Source of the DNA: Streptomyces sp. VRA16 Mangrove soil
GTDB taxonomy: Bacteria; Actinomycetota; Actinomycetes; Streptomycetales; Streptomycetaceae
NCBI RefSeq assembly: GCF_017377775.1
Contig: NZ_JAFVLN010000002.1
Coordinates: 310,001 to 374,000 of the forward strand
Direction: 5' to 3'
Length of the DNA stretch: 64,000 nucleotides
Shown: positions 41,165 through 50,769 of the stretch, in pieces
Position numbering within the stretch: position 1 is the stretch's first letter
Layout: each line of letters begins with the position of its first letter
Translations under genes and position numbers: made by a program
Notes under the pieces: model-generated
Databases searched by the model: none
Seen by the model: the letters and a program-made list of their open reading frames with translations, nothing else
What the model was told of the DNA's origin: nothing

Positions 41165-42396
41165 CGCGATGCTCCGGATTCTTCCGTGGTGGTGATGAGG
41201 GTGTGCAGGCGGTCCGCCATGGCGACGGCGAACGCGGGGTCGTTGATGTGGGCGTCGAGCTCGTGCAGGCGCACGCCCGTGCCACGTACGGCGGCCAGGG
41301 CCGCGGCGTCGGCGGTCGCGTCCTCGAAGGGGCCGTCCGCGATGTCGACGGCGGAGACGCCGCGCAGCGGCCAGAAGATCTCGGCGGGGCCCGCGGACTC
41401 GGCGATCTTGCGGCCCAACTCCTCGCCGAGCGTCCGCATTTCGTCGGGTGTCGTGCGCATCAGGGTCACGGTCGGGTTGTGCACGAGGAGGCGGCGGTTG
41501 GCGAAGCGGGCGGGGACGGTGGCCTCGGGGCCGAAGTTGACCATGTCGAGGGCACCGGGCGCGACGACCTGCGGCACGCCCGCGGCGCCCGCCGCGGTGA
41601 GCCGGTCGGGGCCCGCGCTGAGCACCCCGCCCACCAGTTCGTCGGCGAGTTCGGTGGTGGTCAGGTCGAGGACCCCGTCGAGCATGCCGTCGGCGGCGAG
41701 CTTCTCGACGGCGCGGCCGCCGGCCCCGGTGGCGTGGAAGACGAGGACCTCGTAGCCGAGTTCGGTGAGGCGGGCGCGGGCGGCCTCGACGGCGGGTGTG
41801 GTGACGCCGAACATGGTGGCCGCGACCACCTTGCGCCCGTCGCCGTCCGCACCGGCCTTCTCGTGTTCGGCGGCCATGCCCGCGACGGCGGCGACGGCGT
41901 TGCCGAGGACGCGCCGGGACACCGAGTTGATGCCCGCGATGTCGACGACGCTGTACATGAGGGTGAGGTCGCTGCTGTCGACGTACGGGGCGACGTCACC
42001 GCCCGCCATCGTGCTGACCAGCACCTTCGGTACGCCGATGGGCAGCGCCCGCATGGCCTGCGCGGCGATCGCGGAGCCGCCGCTGCCGGCCGCGGCGAGC
42101 ACGGCGTGCAGCACGCCGGTGCGGTGCATCTCGCCGATCACCTCGGCGGCGCCCTCGGCCATCGCGGCGACGGCGGCGCCCCGGTCGCCTGCGGCCCGGA
42201 GCGCGGCGAGGTCGTGGCCGGCGGCGCGGGCCACGATGTCGGCGGGCACGTCGGCGTCCGGCGCGCCGCCCGGCGGTGCGAGCACTCCGACGTCGACGAG
42301 CACGACCTCGCAGCCGTGCTCCCGCAGCCGGTCGCGCAGCCACGCGTACTCGGCACCCTTCGTGTCCAGCGTCCCGACCAGCGCCACGGTCGCCAT
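41161..42396 (-). CDS. Tm-1-like ATP-binding protein (UPF0261)
   Basis: A 411-aa protein. The N terminus [20 protein letters not shown] is the UPF0261 hallmark, followed by [40 protein letters not shown] and [20 protein letters not shown]. The family binds ATP; the pathway is unknown. I chose the ATG at 42396, with GAAGGAG about 13 nt upstream. It is coupled to the TIM-barrel gene and divergent from a MocR regulator that probably controls both. Confidence 0.9.
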   Translation of the reverse strand: MATVALVGTLDTKGAEYAWLRDRLREHGCEVVLVDVGVLAPPGGAPDADVPADIVARAAGHDLAALRAAGDRGAAVAAMAEGAAEVIGEMHRTGVLHAVLAAAGSGGSAIAAQAMRALPIGVPKVLVSTMAGGDVAPYVDSSDLTLMYSVVDIAGINSVSRRVLGNAVAAVAGMAAEHEKAGADGDGRKVVAATMFGVTTPAVEAARARLTELGYEVLVFHATGAGGRAVEKLAADGMLDGVLDLTTTELADELVGGVLSAGPDRLTAAGAAGVPQVVAPGALDMVNFGPEATVPARFANRRLLVHNPTVTLMRTTPDEMRTLGEELGRKIAESAGPAEIFWPLRGVSAVDIADGPFEDATADAAALAAVRGTGVRLHELDAHINDPAFAVAMADRLHTLITTTEESGASR

Positions 42397-42537
42397 CTTG
42401 GGTTCACACTCCTTCACGTCGTGCGGTATGCCGCCGATCCTGCGCCCGCTCGGGCCGGCCGACAACGACCAGTGCGGCCGGATTGGCCTGTGCCGCCTCC
42501 GGCCGCGTCCGGGTGGTTCCTGGGCGAAGATGGCGGA

Positions 42538-43962
42538 ATGAGCCGTATCACCGCCTCTCGTCTGTCCCGGCTCCTGACCGGCTGGTCCACGGACGGCACC
42601 GGCCCGCTGCCGCGTCAACTGGCCACGGCCCTCGCCGAGCTGGCCGAGCGCGGCGACGTGCCGACGGGCACCGTGCTGCCCTCGCAGCGCGAACTGGCGG
42701 CGGTGCTGGGCGTGAGCCGCTCCACGGTCACGGCGGCGTACGCGCTCCTGGAGGGGGAGGGCCGCCTGGAGAGCCGGCGCGGCAGCGGCTCCCGGCTGCG
42801 CGGCTCGGGCCTGTCGGGGCAGAGCCGCGGCGACGGCCGCCTCGCGAGCTTCGACTCGCGTTCGGCGCCCCTCGATCTGTCGAGCGGCGCGCTGCCGGGG
42901 CTGCGGGTCGTCGCGGAGGCGTTCGGCACGCTCGGCCCCGCCGATCTGCGGACCCCGCTCACCGCGGACGGCTACCACCCGCACGGGCTCCCGGAGCTGC
43001 GCGAGGGGATCGCCGCGTACTACCGCGCGGCCGGACTGCCGACGACGGCCGACCAGATCCTCGTCACGTCGGGGTCGCAGCAGGCGGTGTGGCTGATCGC
43101 GCAGGCGCTGGTCGAGCCCGGTGACACGGTCGTCGTGGAGAACCCGACGTACCGGGGCGCCCTGGAGGCGCTGCGGTCGCGCGGGGCGCGGATCGTGCCG
43201 GTGGGCGGCGACCGGCCGGGCGCGGGCCCCGACGGGGCGGACGTGGCGGGGCTGCGCGCGCTGCTGCGCACCCGTGTGCGGCCGCGGCTCGTCTATCTCC
43301 AGCCGACGGTGCACAACCCGACGGGCCGCACCCTGGACAGCGCGGCCCGCCGCGGCTGGGCGACGGCGCTCACGGAGGGCGGTCTGGCCGCCGTCGAGGA
43401 CAGCTCGTGCGCCGAGTTGACGCTGACCGACGACGGTGCGCCGCCGCCGGTCCCGCTGCCGGCGTCCGCGTACACGATCGGCACGTTCTCGAAGCTGTTC
43501 TGGGGCGGGCTGCGGATCGGCTGGGTGCGGGCGGCCGCGCCGGCCATCGCCCGGCTCGGCGGCATCAAGAAGTCCGTCGACCTGGCCTGCCCGGTCCTCG
43601 ACCAGCTGCTCGCGGTCCGGCTCCTGGACCGGCTGCCCGCGGCCCGCGCGGAGCGCCGCGCCGCCCTGCGCTCCGGTCTCGTGACGGCGCAGGAGGTGCT
43701 GCGCGAGCTGGCCCCGGCCTGGGAGTGGGACCCGCCCGCGGGCGGCCCTGCGCTGTGGGTGCGGGTCCCCGGCACGGACACCGAGGCCCTCGCCCAGCTG
43801 GCCCGGCGCCGGGGCGTGGCCGTGGTGCCCGGCCCGGCGTTCTCGGCGGTGGACGGCTTCCGCGACCGGTTGCGGCTGCCGGTGATGCAGGGCCGCGAGG
43901 TGCTGGAGGGAGCGGTGCGCATCCTGCGGGCGTGCGCGGAGCGCGAGGGCCGGACCGGCTGA
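42538..43962 (+). CDS. MocR/PdxR-type PLP-dependent transcriptional regulator
   Basis: A 474-aa fusion of a GntR-type winged helix (residues 1-95: TVLPSQRELAAVLGVSRSTV, TAAYALLEGEGRLESRRGSG) and a fold-type I aminotransferase domain (about 120-474). The PLP lysine is Lys319 in GTFSKLFWGG. ADQILVTSGSQQAVWLIAQA and ENPTYRG bind the cofactor phosphate and substrate region. MocR regulators sense amino compounds through PLP. The divergent UPF0261/TIM-barrel genes are the likely targets, across 141 nt. Confidence 0.93.
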   Translation: MSRITASRLSRLLTGWSTDGTGPLPRQLATALAELAERGDVPTGTVLPSQRELAAVLGVSRSTVTAAYALLEGEGRLESRRGSGSRLRGSGLSGQSRGDGRLASFDSRSAPLDLSSGALPGLRVVAEAFGTLGPADLRTPLTADGYHPHGLPELREGIAAYYRAAGLPTTADQILVTSGSQQAVWLIAQALVEPGDTVVVENPTYRGALEALRSRGARIVPVGGDRPGAGPDGADVAGLRALLRTRVRPRLVYLQPTVHNPTGRTLDSAARRGWATALTEGGLAAVEDSSCAELTLTDDGAPPPVPLPASAYTIGTFSKLFWGGLRIGWVRAAAPAIARLGGIKKSVDLACPVLDQLLAVRLLDRLPAARAERRAALRSGLVTAQEVLRELAPAWEWDPPAGGPALWVRVPGTDTEALAQLARRRGVAVVPGPAFSAVDGFRDRLRLPVMQGREVLEGAVRILRACAEREGRTG

Positions 43963-44105
43963 GAGGCTGCGTCCGGACCCCCGCCCGACGGCGCGGCCTC
44001 CCCCGCCCCACCTGCCCCTTCCCGGTACCCGAACGGCCCCTGCCCAACGGCGCTCACCGGGCTGTACCCCTACCGTGCGAAGGACGGATACCGAGGGAGC
44101 AGACG

Positions 44106-47100
44106 GTGACTGACACGACGGACGCCCCGGCCGAGCCGGCGGCGGCGCTGTTGAAGGCCGGCCGGTTCTTCCGGCGTGGGACGGCCGCCGAGGACCTGCA
44201 CAGTGTGCGGATCGAGGGCGGGCGCGACGGGGACGTCTTCTACCGGGACCGGTGGAGTCACGACAAGGTCGTGAACTCGACCCACGGGGTGAACTGCACC
44301 GGGTCGTGCCGGTGGAAGGTGTACGTCAAGGACGGCATCATCACCTGGGAGACCCAGCAGACGGACTATCCGAGCGTGGGTCCGGACCGTCCCGAGTACG
44401 AACCGCGCGGCTGTCCGCGCGGCGCCGCGTTCTCCTGGTACACGTACTCGCCGACGCGCGTGCGCTATCCGTACATCCGCGGGGTGCTCCTGGAGCTGTA
44501 CCGCGAGGCGAAGGCCCGCCTGAAGGACCCGGTGCTCGCCTGGGCCGACATCCAGAACGATCCCGAGCGCCGCCGCCGGTACCAACGGGCGCGCGGCAAG
44601 GGCGGGTTGGTGCGGGCGACGTGGGACGAGGCCGTGGAGATCGTGGCCGCCGCGCACGTCCACACCATCAAGACGTACGGTCCCGACCGGGTCGCCGGCT
44701 TCTCCCCCATCCCCGCGATGTCGATGGTGTCGCACGCGGCGGGGGCCCGTTTCATGTCGCTGATCGGCGCGCCGATGCTGTCGTTCTACGACTGGTACGC
44801 GGATCTGCCCGTCGCCTCGCCGCAGGTGTTCGGCGACCAGACGGACGTCCCCGAGTCGGGTGACTGGTGGGACGCGGCGTATCTGATGATGTGGGGCTCG
44901 AACGTCCCCGTCACGCGGACCCCCGACGCGCACTGGATGGCGGAGGCACGCTACCGCGGCCAGAAGGTCGTGGTGGTCGCGCCGGACTACGCGGACAACG
45001 CGAAGTTCGCCGACGAGTGGCTGCACCCGCACCCCGGCACGGACGGCGCGCTCGCCCTCGCGATGGGGCACGTGATCCTCAAGGAGTTCTTCGTCGATCG
45101 CGAGACGCCGTTCTTCACCGACTACGTCAAGAAGTTCACGGATCTGCCGTTCCTGGTCACGCTGGAGGAGCGGGACGGCGCGTTCGTGCCGTCGAAGTTC
45201 CTGCGCGCCAGCGACCTCGGGCAGAGCGGCGAGGGCGCCGAGTGGAAGACGGCCGTGCTCGACGAGGCGACCGGGCAGCCCGTCGTCCCGAACGGCTCGC
45301 TGGGCTTTCGCTGGACGGATTCGGGCGCGGGCAAGTGGAACCTCGAACTGGGCAGCATCAAGCCGCAGTTGAGCCTGCACGGCAGTGCGGTGGCGGGCGG
45401 CGTCGAGGTGCTGCTCCCGCGCTTCGACACCGACGGCGGCACGCACGGACAGGGGCGCGGCGACACGGTGCGGCGCGGGGTGCCGGCGACGCGGCTCGGC
45501 GGCCCCGGTGGACCGCTGGTCACCACGGTCTTCGACCTGCTGCTCGCCCAGTACGGCGTCGGGCGCGACGGCCTGCCCGGCGAGTGGCCGTCGTCGTACG
45601 AGGACGGGGACTCTCCGGGCACACCGGGCTGGCAGGAAGCCCACACCTCCGTACCCGCCGCCAAGTGCATCAAGATCGCCCGGGAGTTCGCGGCCACCGC
45701 CGAGAAGTCGCGCGGGCGCTGCATGATCCTGATGGGCGCCGGCACGAACCACTGGTTCCACTCGGAGACCATCTACCGCGGGTTCCTCTCGCTGCTCCAG
45801 CTCACCGGCTGCCAGGGCAGGAACGGCGGCGGCTGGGCGCACTACGTCGGCCAGGAGAAGTGCCGTCCGGTCACCGGCTGGGCGTCGCTCGCCTCCGCCA
45901 ACGACTGGTCACGGCCGCCGCGGCAGATGATCGGCGCCGCGTACTGGTTCACCAACACCGACCAATGGCGCTACGACAAGTTCGGCGCCGACGTGCTCGC
46001 GTCGCCGCTCGGCAAGGGCGCCTTCGAGGGGATGACGGGCGCCGACTGCCTCGCCCTTTCGGCCCGTTCGGGCTGGATGCCGTCGTACCCGACGTTCGAC
46101 CGCAGCTCGCTCGACCTGGGACAGCAGAGCGTCGAGGAGACGGTATCCGAACTCAAGGCCGGCACCCTCAAGTTCGCCTGCGAGGACCCGGACGCGCCCG
46201 AGAACTGGCCGCGCGTCCTGACCCTGTGGCGGGCCAATCTGCTCGGCTCCTCCGCGAAGGGCGCCGAGTACTTCACCAAGCACCTCCTCGGCACCCATTC
46301 CTCCCTGCGGGCCGAGGAGGCTTCGCCCGAGGAGCGGCCGACGACGGTCACCTGGCGCGACGAGGCCCCCGAGGGCAAGCTCGACCTGCTGCTCTCCCTC
46401 GACTTCCGCCAGACGTCGTCGACGCTCCTGTCCGACGTCGTGCTGCCCGCCGCGACCTGGTACGAGAAGCACGACCTGTCGTCGACGGACATGCACCCCT
46501 ATGTGCACTCGTTCACGCCGGCCGTGGACCCGCCGTGGCAGGCCCGCACCGACTTCGACACGTTCAAGGCGCTCGCGGAGAAGCTCAGCGAGCTCGCCGT
46601 CGACCATCTGGGCACCCGCACGGACCTGGTGGCGGCGCCGCTGCAGCACGACACCCCGGGCGAGATCGCGCAGCCCGGCGGCGTCGTCCTCGACTGGCGC
46701 AAGGGCGAGTGCGAGCCGGTGCCCGGCAGGACGATGCCGAACCTCGTCCTGGTCGAACGGGACTACACCGCGATCGGCGCGAAGTTCACCTCGCTCGGCC
46801 CGCTGGTCGAGAAGCTGGGTCTGCCCGCCAAGGGCATCACCCTCAAGCCCGACCAAGAGGTCGCGTATCTACGGGAGTTGAACGGTGTCGTGCGCGGCGG
46901 CCCCGCTGACGGGCGCCCACTGCTCGACACCGCCGTCAAGGCGGCGAACACCATCCTCGCGCTGTCCGGCACCACCAACGGGCGCCTCGCCACCCAGGGC
47001 TTCCACACCCTCGAAGCCCGTACCGGACAGGAGATGGCGCATCTCTCCGCCGAGCACGAGGGCAAGCGCGTCACGTACGCGGACACCCAGGCCGCGCCCG

Positions 47101-47792
47101 TGCCGGTGATCACGTCGCCGGAGTGGTCCGGCAGCGAGTCCGGGGGCCGGCGCTACACGGCCTTCACGCTCAACACCGAGCATCTGAAGCCCTGGCACAC
47201 CCTCACCGGGCGCCAGCACTTCTTCATCGACCACGACTGGATGCACGAGCTGGGCGAGGCGCTGCCCGTGTACCGGCCGCCGCTCGACATGAACCGGCTC
47301 TTCGGCGAGCCGGCCCTCGGCCCGGACGGCGAGAAAGAGGTGACGGTCCGTTACCTCACGCCGCACAACAAGTGGTCCATCCACTCCGAGTACCAGGACA
47401 ACCTGTTCATGCTGGCGCTGTCCCGCGGCGGCCAGTCCATCTGGATGTCCCCGCAGGACGCCGACTCGATCGGCGTGAAGGACAACGACTGGATCGAGGC
47501 GGTCAACCGCAACGGTGTGGTGGTGGCCCGCGCGATCGTCTCGCACCGGATGCCGGCCGGCACGGTCTACATGCACCACGCGCAGGAGCGCACGGTGAAC
47601 GTGCCGAAGGCGGAGACGACCGGCAGGCGCGGCGGCATCCACAACTCGCTGACCCGGCTGATCCTGAAACCGTCCCATCTCATCGGCGGATACGCCCAGT
47701 TGAGCTGGGCGTTCAACTACCTCGGCCCGACGGGCAACCAGCGCGACGAGGTCACCGTCATCCGGCGCCGTTCCCAGGAGGTCCAGTACTGA
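44106..47792 (+). CDS. narG: Respiratory nitrate reductase alpha subunit
   Basis: The 1228-aa catalytic subunit with bis-MGD molybdenum cofactor reduces nitrate to nitrite at the inner side of the membrane. His60, Cys64, Cys68 and Cys103 (HGVNCTGSC, RGCPRG) coordinate the FS0 [4Fe-4S] cluster with exactly the spacing of E. coli NarG (49, 53, 57, 92). Asp233 in YDWYADLP is the Mo ligand. There is no twin-Arg leader, as expected for a cytoplasmic-facing NarG. GTG start with GGGAG upstream. The start of narH overlaps the stop (TGATG). First gene of narGHJI. Confidence 0.97.
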   Translation: MTDTTDAPAEPAAALLKAGRFFRRGTAAEDLHSVRIEGGRDGDVFYRDRWSHDKVVNSTHGVNCTGSCRWKVYVKDGIITWETQQTDYPSVGPDRPEYEPRGCPRGAAFSWYTYSPTRVRYPYIRGVLLELYREAKARLKDPVLAWADIQNDPERRRRYQRARGKGGLVRATWDEAVEIVAAAHVHTIKTYGPDRVAGFSPIPAMSMVSHAAGARFMSLIGAPMLSFYDWYADLPVASPQVFGDQTDVPESGDWWDAAYLMMWGSNVPVTRTPDAHWMAEARYRGQKVVVVAPDYADNAKFADEWLHPHPGTDGALALAMGHVILKEFFVDRETPFFTDYVKKFTDLPFLVTLEERDGAFVPSKFLRASDLGQSGEGAEWKTAVLDEATGQPVVPNGSLGFRWTDSGAGKWNLELGSIKPQLSLHGSAVAGGVEVLLPRFDTDGGTHGQGRGDTVRRGVPATRLGGPGGPLVTTVFDLLLAQYGVGRDGLPGEWPSSYEDGDSPGTPGWQEAHTSVPAAKCIKIAREFAATAEKSRGRCMILMGAGTNHWFHSETIYRGFLSLLQLTGCQGRNGGGWAHYVGQEKCRPVTGWASLASANDWSRPPRQMIGAAYWFTNTDQWRYDKFGADVLASPLGKGAFEGMTGADCLALSARSGWMPSYPTFDRSSLDLGQQSVEETVSELKAGTLKFACEDPDAPENWPRVLTLWRANLLGSSAKGAEYFTKHLLGTHSSLRAEEASPEERPTTVTWRDEAPEGKLDLLLSLDFRQTSSTLLSDVVLPAATWYEKHDLSSTDMHPYVHSFTPAVDPPWQARTDFDTFKALAEKLSELAVDHLGTRTDLVAAPLQHDTPGEIAQPGGVVLDWRKGECEPVPGRTMPNLVLVERDYTAIGAKFTSLGPLVEKLGLPAKGITLKPDQEVAYLRELNGVVRGGPADGRPLLDTAVKAANTILALSGTTNGRLATQGFHTLEARTGQEMAHLSAEHEGKRVTYADTQAAPVPVITSPEWSGSESGGRRYTAFTLNTEHLKPWHTLTGRQHFFIDHDWMHELGEALPVYRPPLDMNRLFGEPALGPDGEKEVTVRYLTPHNKWSIHSEYQDNLFMLALSRGGQSIWMSPQDADSIGVKDNDWIEAVNRNGVVVARAIVSHRMPAGTVYMHHAQERTVNVPKAETTGRRGGIHNSLTRLILKPSHLIGGYAQLSWAFNYLGPTGNQRDEVTVIRRRSQEVQY

Positions 47793-49414
47793 TGCGCATC
47801 ATGGCTCAGATCGCGATGGTCATGAACCTCGACAAGTGCATCGGCTGCCACACCTGCTCTGTCACCTGCAAGCAGGCGTGGACCAACCGGGGCGGCATGG
47901 AGTACGTCTGGTTCAACAACGTCGAGACGCGCCCCGGGCAGGGCTATCCGCGCCGCTACGAGGACCAGGACAAGTGGCGCGGCGGCTGGGAGCTCAACAA
48001 GAAGGGCGCGCTCAAGCTCAAGGGCGGCGGCCGGTTCAAGAAGCTCGCCGGCATCTTCTCCAACCCGAAGCTGCCGGAGATCAAGGACTACTACGAGCCC
48101 TGGACGTACGACTACAAGAACCTGACCGACGCCCCGCTCGGCGACGACTACCCGGTGGCGCAGCCGCGCTCGCAGATCACCGGCAAGCCGATGAAGATCG
48201 AGTGGTCGTCGAACTGGGACGACAACCTCGGCGGCGCGGCGCAGTACGGCGAGCTCGACCCGATGGTGGAGAAGGCGCGCCGGCAGGGCCAAGAGGCTTC
48301 CGACAAGGTGAAGTTCGCGTTCGAGCAGACCTTCATGTTCTATCTGCCGCGGATCTGCGAGCACTGTCTCAACCCGGCGTGCGTGGCGTCCTGCCCGTCC
48401 GGCGCGATGTACAAGCGCGAGGAGGACGGCATCGTCCTCGTCGACCAGGACAACTGCCGCGGCTGGCGGATGTGCGTGACCGGATGCCCGTACAAGAAGG
48501 TGTACTTCAACCACCGCACCGGCAAGGCCGAGAAGTGCACGATGTGCTACCCGCGCGTCGAGGTCGGCCTGCCGACGGTCTGCTCCGAGACGTGCGTGGG
48601 CCGGCTCCGCTATCTCGGCGTCATCCTCTACGACGCCGACAAGGTGACGGCCGCGGCCGAGACGAAGGACGACAAGGCCCTCTACGAGGCGCAGTTGGGT
48701 GTCTTTCTCGACCCGGAGGACCCGGCCGTGCGGCGCGCCGCCGAGGAGGCGGGCATCCCCTACGACTGGGTGGAGGCGGCCCGCCGCTCCCCCGTCCACG
48801 CGCTGATCAGCAAGTACAAGGTGGCGCTTCCGCTGCATCCCGAGTACCGGACGATGCCGATGGTCTGGTACATCCCGCCGCTCTCCCCCGTCGTCGACGC
48901 GCTCACCGAGACCGGCCACGACGGCGAGGACGCCGGCAATCTCTTCGGCGCGATCGACACCCTGCGCATCCCGCTGGAGTACCTGGCGGAGATCTTCACG
49001 GCGGGCGACGTCGGCCCGGTCCGCTCCTCCCTCGAAAAGCTCGCGGCGATGCGCTCGCACATGCGGGCCATCAACCTCGGTGATCTGCCCGACGCTTCGA
49101 TCGCCGAGCGCGTCGGCATGGACGCCGTGCAGATCGAGGAGATGTACCGGCTGCTCGCCATCGCCAAGTACGAGGACCGCTACGTCATCCCGACCGCGGC
49201 CGTCGGCGACGCCCAGCGCCTGGAGGAGTCGGCGCTGCCCGACTCCTGCTCGCTCGACTACGCGGACGGGCCGGGCATGGGCGGCGAGGGCCCCTTCGGC
49301 GGCGACTCCGGTTCGAGCACCAGCGGCGGCCGCAAGCTGCTGCCGGTCGTCTCCGTGGAGACGTTCCACCTCACCAAGAACCGTCAGACCGCCGACCAGC
49401 CCGAGGAGACCTGA
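47792..49414 (+). CDS. narH: Respiratory nitrate reductase beta subunit
   Basis: The 540-aa iron-sulfur subunit carries electrons from NarI heme to NarG. Four Cys clusters: CIGCHTCSVTC (16-26), CEHCLNPACVASCP, CRGWRMCVTGCP (Trp in place of one Cys, the NarH [3Fe-4S] signature) and CTMCYP with CSETC. The C-terminal 40 residues are Ser/Gly-rich. It overlaps narG by 1 nt and narJ by 1 nt. Confidence 0.97.
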   Translation: MRIMAQIAMVMNLDKCIGCHTCSVTCKQAWTNRGGMEYVWFNNVETRPGQGYPRRYEDQDKWRGGWELNKKGALKLKGGGRFKKLAGIFSNPKLPEIKDYYEPWTYDYKNLTDAPLGDDYPVAQPRSQITGKPMKIEWSSNWDDNLGGAAQYGELDPMVEKARRQGQEASDKVKFAFEQTFMFYLPRICEHCLNPACVASCPSGAMYKREEDGIVLVDQDNCRGWRMCVTGCPYKKVYFNHRTGKAEKCTMCYPRVEVGLPTVCSETCVGRLRYLGVILYDADKVTAAAETKDDKALYEAQLGVFLDPEDPAVRRAAEEAGIPYDWVEAARRSPVHALISKYKVALPLHPEYRTMPMVWYIPPLSPVVDALTETGHDGEDAGNLFGAIDTLRIPLEYLAEIFTAGDVGPVRSSLEKLAAMRSHMRAINLGDLPDASIAERVGMDAVQIEEMYRLLAIAKYEDRYVIPTAAVGDAQRLEESALPDSCSLDYADGPGMGGEGPFGGDSGSSTSGGRKLLPVVSVETFHLTKNRQTADQPEET

Positions 49415-50022
49415 TGACGGACCGCACCTCGCTCCTCTTCCAGGCGGCGGCGCTCTGTCTCACGTACCCGGACGAGGAGCTGTACGAGCGGCTGCCGCTG
49501 ATCCGCGCCGCGGCGCCCCGGCTGGCCCCGTTCGTCGACCACGCGGAGTCGACACCGCTGCCCGATCTCTCCGCGCACTACGTCCAGGTCTTCGACTTCA
49601 AGAACCGGCACAGCCTGTATCTGACGTGGTGGCGCGACGGCGACACCCGCAGGCGCGGCATGTCGCTGGTGGAGATGAAGGAGATCTACCGGGAGCACGG
49701 CCTGGAGTTCACCGGCGAGGAACTGCCGGACTACCTTCCGGCGGTGCTGGAGTTCTCGGCGCAGGCGGGACCGTTCCTGCTGGAGGACCACCGCAGCGGC
49801 ATCGAGCTGCTCCGCCTCGCCCTCACCGAGCACGGCACGCCGTACGCGACCGTGCTCGAAGCCGTGTGCGCGGCGCTGCCCGGCGCCTCCCCCAAGGACC
49901 GCGCCGCAGCCCTCGCGCTGGCCCGCTCGGGCCCGCCCCGCGAGGAAGTGGGCCTCGAACCCTTCGGGACCCTGCCCCTGCTGGAGCTGGAACCCCACAA
50001 GGAAAGGGAGCACGCCCCGTGA
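49414..50022 (+). CDS. narJ: Nitrate reductase molybdenum cofactor assembly chaperone
   Basis: A 202-aa chaperone of the TorD/NarJ family. It holds NarG while the Mo cofactor and FS0 are inserted. LTYPDEELYERLPLI, LSAHYVQVFDFKNRHSLYLT and GEELPDYLPAVLEFSA are the conserved NarJ segments. It is coupled on both sides: TGATG with narH and GTGA with narI. Confidence 0.96.
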   Translation: MTDRTSLLFQAAALCLTYPDEELYERLPLIRAAAPRLAPFVDHAESTPLPDLSAHYVQVFDFKNRHSLYLTWWRDGDTRRRGMSLVEMKEIYREHGLEFTGEELPDYLPAVLEFSAQAGPFLLEDHRSGIELLRLALTEHGTPYATVLEAVCAALPGASPKDRAAALALARSGPPREEVGLEPFGTLPLLELEPHKEREHAP

Positions 50023-50741
50023 CCACCCTCATCTGGGGCGTCCTGCCCTACGTCGTCTTCGTGCTGCTGATCGCGGGCACGATCTGGCGCTACCGCTACG
50101 ACAAGTTCGGCTGGACGACCCGCTCCTCGCAGGTCTACGAGTCGAAGCTGCTGAACATCGCCTCGCCGGTCTTCCACTACGGCATCCTGTTCGTCCTCGT
50201 CGGCCATCTCGTCGGTCTGTTCATCCCGATGTCGTGGACGGAGAACGTGGGCGTCAGCGAGCACACGTACCACATGTTCTCGCTGATCGGCGGCACGTTC
50301 GCGGGCGTCCTCACGGTCTGCGGCATCCTGATGCTGCTGTACCGGCGCCGCTTCAAGGCCCCGGTGTTCCGGGCGACGACCCGCAACGACAAGCTGATGT
50401 ACGTGGTCCTGCTCGGCGCGATCGTGCTCGGCATGGTCGCCAAGCTCACGCACGCGTCGGGCAACGGCTACAACTACCGCGAGACCATCGGCCCCTGGTC
50501 GCGGAGCCTGTTCACGCTGCGCCCCGACATCGATCTGATGCACGGGGTGCCCGTGCTCTACCAGATTCACGCGGTAGTGGGCATGTCACTCATCGCGCTG
50601 GTACCGTTCACCCGGCTCGTGCATATGTTCAGCGCGCCGGTGCAGTACCTGTTCCGTCCCTACGTGGTCTACCGCAGCCGCGACCCGCGGCGTCTGACCG
50701 CGCGGCCGGAACGACGGGGGTGGGAGCGCACTGGCTCCTGA
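50019..50741 (+). CDS. narI: Respiratory nitrate reductase gamma subunit
   Basis: The 240-aa membrane diheme cytochrome b oxidises menaquinol and feeds NarH. Five membrane helices are visible; heme-ligand histidines lie in PVFHYGILFVLVGHLVGLFI and in HGVPVLYQIHAVVGMSLIAL. GTG start overlapping narJ by 4 bp. End of the operon; no narK nitrate transporter follows. Confidence 0.95.
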   Translation: MTTLIWGVLPYVVFVLLIAGTIWRYRYDKFGWTTRSSQVYESKLLNIASPVFHYGILFVLVGHLVGLFIPMSWTENVGVSEHTYHMFSLIGGTFAGVLTVCGILMLLYRRRFKAPVFRATTRNDKLMYVVLLGAIVLGMVAKLTHASGNGYNYRETIGPWSRSLFTLRPDIDLMHGVPVLYQIHAVVGMSLIALVPFTRLVHMFSAPVQYLFRPYVVYRSRDPRRLTARPERRGWERTGS

Positions 50742-50769
50742 TTCCTGAACCCTTGGGGGGCGTGGAAAG

